From contig JAGHBS010000240.1 of assembly GCA_021160865.1 (NCBI GenBank), forward strand, positions 1-5,074: a stretch of 5,074 nt of DNA. Reading direction: 5' to 3'. A model generated the notes under the pieces. It saw nothing but the letters and a program-made list of their open reading frames with translations. It was not told the DNA's origin and ran no database searches. Position 1 is the first letter of the stretch. Every line of letters begins with the position of its first letter. This document shows, piece after piece, positions 1-5,074 of this stretch. A program made the position numbers and the translations under genes. Origin of the DNA: Planctomycetota bacterium. GTDB taxonomy: Bacteria > Planctomycetota > Phycisphaerae > SM23-33.

Positions 1-730
1 CTACGCTGGGGTGGAATTCGAGAAGGGAACTCCCGAAGTAGCTGAAATTATCGAGCATATCAATCGTCTTGCTGACCGTAAAATCATCACGTCTCCGGAA
101 AGCACGGGCATATCTATCAAGCCGATTAGTGTCGAACGGAGTGAGCGGATTGTGCGGTTCGCATTCGACTATGCCCGCAAAAACAACCGACGAAAGGTAA
201 CTGCCATCCACAAGGCAAACATAATGAAGTTTTCCGACGGCTTGTTCAAAGAAGTGGCTGAACAGGTGGCTAAGGATTATACGGATATCGAGTTCGAGCA
301 GCGGCTTATCGACAATATGTGCATGCAGTTGGTACAGAAGCCCGAACTTTACGATGTGCTGGTGTTGCCGAATCTTTACGGTGATATCATATCGGACTTA
401 TGTGCCGGTCTGGTCGGTGGGCTTGGCGTGGCACCTGGTGCGAATATCGGCGAAAAGACAGCCGTCTTTGAAGCCACTCATGGCAGCGCCCCGAAGTACA
501 AGGGGCTTAACAAGGTGAATCCCACCGCCTTGATATTATCAGGCATGCTAATGCTGAGGTATCTCGGTGAAACCGCTGCTGCCGATCGACTTGAATCTGC
601 CGTTGCTGCTGTTATCGCTGAAGGTAAATCCGTCACTTATGATATGAAACCTCATCGTGATGACCCAACCGCAGTTGGCACGCGCGAGATGGCTGATGCC
701 ATTATTGATAAGATTAACACAATGGATTGA
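1..730 (+). CDS. icd: Isocitrate dehydrogenase (isocitrate/isopropylmalate dehydrogenase family), 5'-truncated by window edge
   Basis: Catalyses oxidative decarboxylation of isocitrate to 2-oxoglutarate in the cytosolic TCA cycle. The frame is open from the first bases (first full codon at position 2, reading [12 protein letters not shown]), so the N-terminal part lies outside the window and the GTG at 11 is an internal valine codon. Counting that GTG as residue 1, KANIMK (68-73) carries the catalytic lysine K68. D101, D125 and D129 have the spacing of the metal/substrate aspartates of the family. [17 protein letters not shown] (121-137) is the family signature, and HGSAPKYKG (157-165) is the cofactor loop. 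KANIMK favours isocitrate over isopropylmalate dehydrogenase; homoisocitrate dehydrogenase is a less likely alternative. K162, Y163, V169 and Y210 align with residues that set NADP preference in E. coli Icd, but the equivalent of its Arg395 is P214, so the cofactor is uncertain. The gene ends with TGA at 728-730, and lpxK follows on the same strand. Confidence 0.9.
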   Translation, partial: YAGVEFEKGTPEVAEIIEHINRLADRKIITSPESTGISIKPISVERSERIVRFAFDYARKNNRRKVTAIHKANIMKFSDGLFKEVAEQVAKDYTDIEFEQRLIDNMCMQLVQKPELYDVLVLPNLYGDIISDLCAGLVGGLGVAPGANIGEKTAVFEATHGSAPKYKGLNKVNPTALILSGMLMLRYLGETAAADRLESAVAAVIAEGKSVTYDMKPHRDDPTAVGTREMADAIIDKINTMD

Positions 731-798
731 AAATTTACCCTCGCAAAAGGCGATATTGGCTCTTGCCCTATTGTGAAATGTTTTCCATTCCTTCTTGG

Positions 799-815
799 CG
801 ATAATTATCATATCG
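799..815. repeat. Small inverted repeat between icd and lpxK
   Basis: CGATA (799-803) and TATCG (811-815) are inverted copies around a 7-base gap. Overlapping them is the perfect 10-base palindrome GATAATTATC (800-809). It lies about 30 bases before the lpxK start. It is AT-rich and has no following T-run, so it is not a convincing terminator. GATAAT at 800-805 also resembles a -10 box, but no good -35 box stands 16-18 bases upstream. The rest of the 731-844 space shows no gene. Function unknown; it may be chance. Confidence 0.25.
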
Positions 816-844
816 TGCAAATGCAATTTACTAATTGAGGAATG

Positions 845-1870
845 ATGCTAAAGCGAGTTTTACTTGCTGTCTGGTTCATTGTGGGAAAGGTACTGAGCAG
901 TCCTTATGGATTTTTTATGCGCCTGCGTCGCTGCGCGTATAAGAAGGGATTTTTGAAGAGTCGCAGCGTCGATGTGCCTGTCATTTGTGTCGGGAATCTT
1001 ACCATGGGCGGAACGGGGAAGACACCGATGGTTGCCTGGCTGGTAAAGCATCTTACCGCTGGCGGTTATAAACCAGTCGTTCTCACTCGGGGCTATAAGG
1101 CAATAGGCGGCAAGAGCGATGAGGCTGAATTACTAAAACGGTTCAGCGATGCAAACGTCGTCGTAAATCCCGATCGGTATTCGGGCGCTCAAGCTGCTAT
1201 CAAGAATGGTGCAAACGTGCTTATTATGGATGATGGCTTTCAGCATTTAAAATTAAAGCGCGACCTTAATATCGTCTTGATAGATGCGACCAATCCCTTT
1301 AACTGGGGCGTGTACTTACCGATTGGCAAACTCCGTGAGCCAATTTCTGCGCTGCAAGATGCTCACATCGTCATAATTACCCGCAGCAACGAGGTCTCCT
1401 CAGGGAACCTCCAATTGCTTCGAGATACAATTTCAAGCCGATTTGCTCACCTGCCAATCTACACCGCTGACCATAAACCGCTCAGAATAATTGATGAGAA
1501 AGGTCAACAACTATCCCCCCAAGCTATCAATGGCAAAAGGGTATGCGCTTTCTGCGGCATCGGTAATGCGGATAGTTTTTTTAGATTGCTCGACCGGCTT
1601 GGGGCGAGGGTTTCTGTCAAACTTCGCTTCAGAGATCATGTCCATTATAACCCAGCTGTGCTTGAGCGAATTTCGAACGCCTCAAGATCAGCAGATGCTG
1701 AATTGCTCATCACAACGTCCAAGGATCGTGTGAAAATTGAAGATGTATCATCCTTGCCCTTACCGCTCTGGACGCTCGAGGTGGAAATCGAGTTTGACCA
1801 GAATGACGAAGAGCGGCTGCTTGATGATATATTTAAGTTGATAAAAGACAAACATCCCAGACAACATTGA
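845..1870 (+). CDS. lpxK: Tetraacyldisaccharide 4'-kinase LpxK (lipid A biosynthesis)
   Basis: Transfers phosphate from ATP to the 4' position of the tetraacyl disaccharide 1-phosphate, giving lipid IVA, at the cytoplasmic face of the inner membrane. The 341-residue length is close to family size. Visible in order: a hydrophobic N-terminal segment (about 3-25) matching the LpxK membrane helix; VICVGNLTMGGTGKTP with P-loop GGTGKT (55-60); LTRGYK (80-85); SDEAELL (91-97), aligning with the family GDEP motif; DDGFQH (129-134); RDLNIVLID (139-147); LPIGKLREP (158-166); FRDHVHY (262-268), the family F-x-DH region; and TSKDRVK (291-297), matching the family T-E-KD-x-VK motif. All expected motifs are present, so it is probably active. 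A GAGG at 837-840 lies 4 bases before ATG 845 but only 1 base before ATG 842. I therefore prefer 845, although 842 (one residue longer) is possible. It follows icd by 114 bases on the same strand, and its 3' end faces a convergent oxidoreductase gene. Confidence 0.95.
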   Translation: MLKRVLLAVWFIVGKVLSSPYGFFMRLRRCAYKKGFLKSRSVDVPVICVGNLTMGGTGKTPMVAWLVKHLTAGGYKPVVLTRGYKAIGGKSDEAELLKRFSDANVVVNPDRYSGAQAAIKNGANVLIMDDGFQHLKLKRDLNIVLIDATNPFNWGVYLPIGKLREPISALQDAHIVIITRSNEVSSGNLQLLRDTISSRFAHLPIYTADHKPLRIIDEKGQQLSPQAINGKRVCAFCGIGNADSFFRLLDRLGARVSVKLRFRDHVHYNPAVLERISNASRSADAELLITTSKDRVKIEDVSSLPLPLWTLEVEIEFDQNDEERLLDDIFKLIKDKHPRQH

Positions 1871-1885
1871 TAAGTGTCAATCGTA

Positions 1886-1912
1886 CCTCTGCGTTGCCAC
1901 TTCTCACAGAGG
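1886..1912. terminator. Weak hairpin in the convergent space, possible transcription end
   Basis: CCTCTG (1886-1891) pairs perfectly with CAGAGG (1907-1912) across a 15-base loop, 16 bases after the lpxK stop. This is where a terminator serving the two convergent genes would be expected. No T-run follows on either strand and the loop is long, so it is not a standard intrinsic terminator. It could be an mRNA 3'-end structure or chance. Confidence 0.25.
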
Positions 1913-1929
1913 CATCGACGGTAACGATA

Positions 1930-1954
1930 TCCTGTATCAGCGGTGTCCTGTATC
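1930..1954. repeat. Two direct copies of a 9-base word in the convergent space
   Basis: TCCTGTATC occurs at 1930-1938 and again at 1946-1954, a 16-base period. The second copy overlaps a small hairpin, GTCC (1945-1948) with GGAC (1956-1959). Another short pairing, CGGG (1954-1957) with CCCG (1965-1968), follows. The tract lies just beyond the 3' end of the minus-strand oxidoreductase. Function unknown; it may be a remnant of a local duplication or a transcript-end structure. Confidence 0.35.
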
Positions 1955-1974
1955 GGGACGAGCGCCCGTGAGTT

Positions 1975-3165
1975 TCATATCCGTGGGACTGGTGTTTCTT
2001 TTCCGCCGTTCTGGGCTGATAAGTAGGCAGCGTAGATGGTGGCGGTGACGTCCAGAGCAAGGTCTAATCCCGATTGGGGCTGATTGCCCGTAGCAGCACA
2101 GGAGATAAAGTCTTGCATTTCAGCATAGTAGCCAACGGTGAAGTTTTCGTCAGGTGCAGCAGGCGACCATCCTTCCTTGGTGGAAATCTTCTCGATAGTG
2201 TAAATGTCCTTGTATTGCTCATCTTTCGGGTTGAAGGTCTCGACGATATTAGTCGGGCTGATTCTGCATTTGGTGCGGTGATTGTTCGCAAAGACTTCGA
2301 TGTAATCATACAAGCCGCCCAGTACCAGTTCACTTGCAATGACGTCTGCAATGGTGCCATCGTCGAAGACGACGTGGATACAACCGTAGTCTTCGATATC
2401 GTGATAATCGGTGCGGATAAAACCGGCATCGCGATAATTCGGCAAGCGGGTAATTTCATGCACACGTGCAGAGACGGTGGCAGGACGGATGGATTTACCA
2501 TCACGGGCGAGCCCTTCAGCCTGCTTGAGATAGAACACTCCCCCAAGGGGATGACAGGATTTTCCAATCAGCGAACCGCCACCGGCAAATCGCCAAATTC
2601 CGTATACCGGCGAGGTCGAACCGTTGTGTGATTCTTCCCCAAACATTCGGAGTATCTGGGCACCGGTTTTCTCTATTATCTCGCGCTCTTTCTGGATGCT
2701 GGGGGTATAGACATAATTTTCGGCATAGCCAAGTACAATACCAGCCTGCCGAACAGCCTCAGCGATCCGCTTGAGTTTCTCGATAACCTTATCAAGCATC
2801 TGCTTCTTGTCATCCTTATTGCCATAATATTCGTCGCCAGCCCCTTCCGGACCGAAATACCCCGTGAGCGGCTTTTCACAAATCACATGTACTCCTGCCT
2901 CGGCAGCCAATAAAATGCCTTCTTCGTGAACATAGGGCGGAGAACATATATCCAGAATGTCAATGTCCCCCAGCATTGATTGAACGTTTTCATACGCTTT
3001 CATACCATGCTTAGCTGCAAATGATTCCCTGCTTTCAGGTCTTCGCGAAGTTACCCCGACTAATTCAACCTCGTAGCCGTAGACCCTCTTTAATGCTTCA
3101 ATGTGAAAACTGGCTGCAAAGCCCGCTCCAACGATGCCGATCCGAACCTTTTTTATCCCTGCCAT
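1975..3165 (-). CDS. Gfo/Idh/MocA-family NAD(P)-dependent oxidoreductase
   Basis: A 396-residue cytosolic dehydrogenase of the glucose-fructose oxidoreductase / inositol dehydrogenase / MocA family, which oxidises or reduces sugars, cyclitols or related compounds. The substrate cannot be read from the sequence. The N-terminal Rossmann fold shows VRIGIVGAGFAASFH (7-21) with the GxGxxA nucleotide loop. CSPPYVH (74-80) and CEKPL (96-100) with catalytic-type K98 follow. The C-terminal domain carries GGGSLIGKSCHPLGG (195-209). H205 is kept, but the usual Asp four residues before it is Gly201. A charged stretch at about 103-130, between EKPL and the next helix, is longer than in typical members. 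The ATG at 3165 has AAGGAG (3176-3181, minus strand) 10 bases upstream, and the Rossmann motif sits at the expected distance from this start. It is convergent with lpxK and divergent from the envelope-protein gene. Family confidence is high; function is unknown. Confidence 0.93.
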   Translation of the reverse strand: MAGIKKVRIGIVGAGFAASFHIEALKRVYGYEVELVGVTSRRPESRESFAAKHGMKAYENVQSMLGDIDILDICSPPYVHEEGILLAAEAGVHVICEKPLTGYFGPEGAGDEYYGNKDDKKQMLDKVIEKLKRIAEAVRQAGIVLGYAENYVYTPSIQKEREIIEKTGAQILRMFGEESHNGSTSPVYGIWRFAGGGSLIGKSCHPLGGVFYLKQAEGLARDGKSIRPATVSARVHEITRLPNYRDAGFIRTDYHDIEDYGCIHVVFDDGTIADVIASELVLGGLYDYIEVFANNHRTKCRISPTNIVETFNPKDEQYKDIYTIEKISTKEGWSPAAPDENFTVGYYAEMQDFISCAATGNQPQSGLDLALDVTATIYAAYLSAQNGGKETPVPRI

Positions 3166-3247
3166 TGTCCTTTTTCTCCTTCGATTCCAATAATAGTATC
3201 ACACCTATACCCAAACTTTGCCTCATGTATGAAATTGTAGGAAGGAT

Positions 3248-3276
3248 AAAATAAAAAACAGAGATGTATAATTCAA
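3248..3276 (-). promoter_or_regulatory. Candidate sigma70-like promoter for the oxidoreductase gene
   Basis: On the minus strand TTGAAT (3276-3271) and TATTTT (3253-3248) are separated by 17 bases. Each hexamer matches the sigma70 consensus at four of six positions. The predicted start would give a leader of roughly 75 bases before the ATG at 3165. The region is AT-rich, so this could be a chance match. Confidence 0.25.
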
Positions 3277-3295
3277 GCGTTATTAATGTCTCCCG

Positions 3296-3305
3296 CAGAT
3301 ATCTG
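3296..3305. repeat. 10-base perfect palindrome in the divergent intergenic region
   Basis: CAGATATCTG is a perfect palindrome, 130 bases upstream of the oxidoreductase start and about 150 bases upstream of the envelope-protein start. It sits just upstream of the candidate minus-strand promoter. Its place and symmetry would suit a dimeric regulator, but only one copy is seen and no regulator gene is in the window. Confidence 0.3.
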
Positions 3306-3373
3306 ACGATTTTGTGCAGAAGGGGTTTGGGATTGGCGAGAGACAGGGATAGGTTGTCATTGCTCCTTAGTTA

Positions 3374-3401
3374 TTGCACCTTTTTCAAAGCAGGTTATAC
3401 T
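3374..3401 (+). promoter_or_regulatory. Candidate sigma70-like promoter for the envelope-protein gene
   Basis: TTGCAC (3374-3379) and TATACT (3396-3401) are separated by 16 bases. The -10 box matches consensus at five of six positions; the -35 box keeps only the TTG. Transcription would start near 3408, giving a leader of about 50 bases before the ATG at 3458. The placement is plausible, but nothing beyond the hexamers supports it. Confidence 0.4.
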
Positions 3402-3444
3402 GGTGGAGTTTCGTAGCAAGCATTGTTCATCGTTTTTATTAGAG

Positions 3445-3450
3445 CAGGAG
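3445..3450 (+). promoter_or_regulatory. Ribosome binding site that fixes the start of the envelope-protein gene
   Basis: CAGGAG lies 7 bases before the ATG at 3458, an ideal spacing. The first residues that follow form a basic tip and then a membrane helix, as expected for a true N-terminus. Confidence 0.7.
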
Positions 3451-3457
3451 CAGTATT

Positions 3458-5074
3458 ATGGCATTTAAGTTTTTTCGACAAAGGCAAAAACTGGTGTTAA
3501 TAATCATGGTGTTCCTGATGGTAGTTTTCCTGATTCCATCGGGGATACGAGGTTTATTTGCAGGAAGGCATAAGGTTGTTATTGGAAACATTGGCAAGGA
3601 GAAGATAACGTTAAACCTTGTTCGGTTGAGCGAGCAGGATTTGCGAATAATCCGCAGGGAACAAAGCCTGGCCCTATCATCGTGGCCCTGGCAAAATGTT
3701 TTTCAGATATTCTACACTATAAGTAGTGAGGACAAACTCCCCCTGACCTGGACGCTGTTGGTGCATGAAGCCAAGAAGATGGGCATCACTGTTTCCGATG
3801 CTCAGGTGAGAGCATTTCTTAAAAAGCAAAAACTTGACGGTCAGGTATATAAGGATGAACTTGCCAATCTTAATCAGTTAGGCCTTACCGAGAAGGACCT
3901 ATATCGTGCAGTGAGGCACTACATGATGATTATGGCGACATTCGACTCAGCTGCTGTGAATGTCCCGCCATCTTTGCCTGAACTCAAGCACGTCTTTCGC
4001 GATTTGTATGAGCGTATCAACTTATCAATGCTTGCCTTTGCTGCTGATGACTTCGTCGCCGATGCCCCTGAGCCGCATGAGCAAACTATTCGAGAGTGGT
4101 TTGAGAGGTATAAGAATCTTCTTCCTAACCATCCCTCCAATAAGACAGATTTTGGCTTTGGTTATCGTCGTCCTGACCGTATTGATGTGGCGTGGCTGTT
4201 TATCGATAGCGATAAAGTATATGCTGCAATAGAGCCATCTGATAAGCAGATGCTAAGCTACTGGCGCAGACATAAAGGCGAGATAAAAAAACTTGTTCCA
4301 ATCAAAGAGACTACGACAAAGCCTTCTACCCAGCCGAAGACTTTGCCAACAACAACTGCTACAACGACTCCCAGCACCAGGCCGAACAATAAGCCCAGGT
4401 TCCGTGAGGTTGTTATTACCCGATACAGCCAGGCTAAGCCTCAGATTTATCAGATACTCAAGCAACAAGGCACGGAGATTAAGGTAAGTGAGTTGATTGC
4501 ATTATTGCAAAAGCGGCTAGCAGAGTTTAGTAAGCAGGTCAATCCGTATCCTGCTGTTGTAAAATCGATGCTTCAGCCGGCAGATAAATTGCTTAATCGT
4601 CGCATTTCCACGATGCCGTTTGCCTCAGCAAAACTCAAGACGGTAATAGATCAATTAGGACAGTTAACCAAGATTAAAATTGTTTATCCGATAGGAAAAT
4701 ACGAAAAGTTTACCATCGACGGAGAAGTTTCTATTCAAACATCGGGGTGGAAGAACATTACGCTTGCTAAGGCATTGGAACTAATTGGTAGCCAGATAGG
4801 TTTACCATCCTTCAAGTGGATTTGCTGCGATGGCTTCCCTGATGTAATCTTTCCCCTTGAGCCGATAAATCTTTTCCCAATATCATCGGGCAGATCGGGA
4901 TTGGTAAGTTTTGAGGAAATAGCAAAGGATGAAATCCTTGGACATAGTTATATAAAGAGCCAATTTCCCAGCAAGCCTGGCGGGGATATCATCTCAATCG
5001 CCTCAACCGCCAAGGTCTTTCCATCAAGGCGGACCAATCAGGTGCCATTAATTGAAATAGGTGCTGACTACGGC
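3458..5074 (+). CDS. Membrane-anchored SurA/PpiD-like periplasmic protein with a possible STN-like domain, 3'-truncated
   Basis: The frame is open for 539 codons from ATG 3458 to the window edge, with no stop. MAFKFFRQRQK followed by a hydrophobic helix (about 12-28) resembles the PpiD-type signal anchor, basic inside with the rest in the periplasm. Residues about 97-162 (LLVHEAKKMGITVSDAQV to AVRHYMMIMATFD) match the helical N-terminal domain of SurA/PpiD chaperones. Residues 174-250 include LYERINLSMLAF, IREWFERYK and GFGYRRPDRIDVAWLFID. A Thr/Pro/Lys-rich linker runs from about 284 to 313. After a helical stretch (about 325-380), residues about 386-455 show an alternating pattern (FASAKLKTVIDQLGQLTKI, then ITLAKALELIGSQIGLP) like the short STN/secretin N-domain. 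No parvulin isomerase motif is visible, so a chaperone or scaffolding role is more likely than isomerase activity; the missing C-terminus could change this. Its divergent neighbour is the oxidoreductase. The gene call is strong; the role in outer-membrane protein handling is inferred. Confidence 0.82.
   Translation, partial: MAFKFFRQRQKLVLIIMVFLMVVFLIPSGIRGLFAGRHKVVIGNIGKEKITLNLVRLSEQDLRIIRREQSLALSSWPWQNVFQIFYTISSEDKLPLTWTLLVHEAKKMGITVSDAQVRAFLKKQKLDGQVYKDELANLNQLGLTEKDLYRAVRHYMMIMATFDSAAVNVPPSLPELKHVFRDLYERINLSMLAFAADDFVADAPEPHEQTIREWFERYKNLLPNHPSNKTDFGFGYRRPDRIDVAWLFIDSDKVYAAIEPSDKQMLSYWRRHKGEIKKLVPIKETTTKPSTQPKTLPTTTATTTPSTRPNNKPRFREVVITRYSQAKPQIYQILKQQGTEIKVSELIALLQKRLAEFSKQVNPYPAVVKSMLQPADKLLNRRISTMPFASAKLKTVIDQLGQLTKIKIVYPIGKYEKFTIDGEVSIQTSGWKNITLAKALELIGSQIGLPSFKWICCDGFPDVIFPLEPINLFPISSGRSGLVSFEEIAKDEILGHSYIKSQFPSKPGGDIISIASTAKVFPSRRTNQVPLIEIGADYG

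Noticed and set aside
11..13. GTG as a real start codon for the first gene
   Set aside because: The frame is open upstream and reads [10 protein letters not shown], a conserved internal stretch of isocitrate dehydrogenase; the protein is simply cut by the window edge.
548..826. 92-codon minus-strand frame covering the icd end and the space before lpxK
   Set aside because: Mostly antisense to the conserved C-terminus of isocitrate dehydrogenase, with no domain and no clear ribosome binding site.
2064..2567. 167-codon minus-strand frame overlapping the oxidoreductase in another frame
   Set aside because: It is a same-strand shadow with no motif; the overlapping frame encodes the conserved Gfo/Idh/MocA protein.
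2074..2631. 185-codon open frame on the plus strand inside the oxidoreductase gene
   Set aside because: It lies wholly antisense to a gene with clear family motifs, has no recognisable domain, and its composition follows the opposite-strand codons.
3021..3254. 77-codon plus-strand frame running into the divergent spacer
   Set aside because: Antisense to the Rossmann-fold coding region and not protein-like; it only ends in the spacer by chance.
3261..3292. Possible long inverted repeat (GAGA...TCTC) in the divergent spacer
   Set aside because: Only four outer bases pair cleanly and the inner arms need gaps, so it is not distinguishable from chance in AT-rich sequence.
3960..4232. 90-codon plus-strand frame inside the envelope-protein gene
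   Set aside because: The longer frame from 3458 through this region is continuous and has a good ribosome binding site, membrane anchor and SurA-like domain; this one is an out-of-frame shadow.

Overview
The window looks like a piece of a Gram-negative bacterial chromosome with moderate GC content (a little under half by eye). It holds four genes and short intergenic spaces. A lipid A kinase (LpxK) implies an outer membrane containing lipid A. The right-hand gene has an N-terminal membrane anchor, a SurA/PpiD-like helical domain and a stretch ending in GFGYRRPDR, which resembles proteins I associate with Planctomycetota (Phycisphaerae-like lineages). That phylum assignment is a moderate-confidence inference from style, not proof. 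I see no tRNA, rRNA, CRISPR array, insertion sequence or phage gene.

Layout from left to right. Positions 1-730 (+) hold the C-terminal two thirds of an isocitrate dehydrogenase of the isocitrate/isopropylmalate dehydrogenase family, cut by the window edge. After a 114-base space, 845-1870 (+) is a complete lpxK. A 104-base convergent space with small repeats and weak hairpins follows. Positions 3165-1975 (-) hold a complete Gfo/Idh/MocA-type NAD(P)-dependent oxidoreductase. A 292-base divergent promoter region (3166-3457) carries a 10-base palindrome and candidate promoters for both directions. From 3458 to the right edge (+) there is a long open reading frame with no stop in the window (539 codons seen). 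It encodes a membrane-anchored, probably periplasmic protein of the SurA/PpiD type.

The genes do not form an obvious single pathway: one TCA-cycle enzyme, one lipid A biosynthesis enzyme, one sugar/cyclitol-type oxidoreductase of unknown substrate, and one envelope protein. The two left genes point the same way and may be co-transcribed. The most unusual item is the right-hand gene. Its chaperone-like N-terminal half is followed by a Thr/Pro-rich linker and then by a segment resembling the short STN/secretin N-domain fold, with no recognisable parvulin domain in the visible part.
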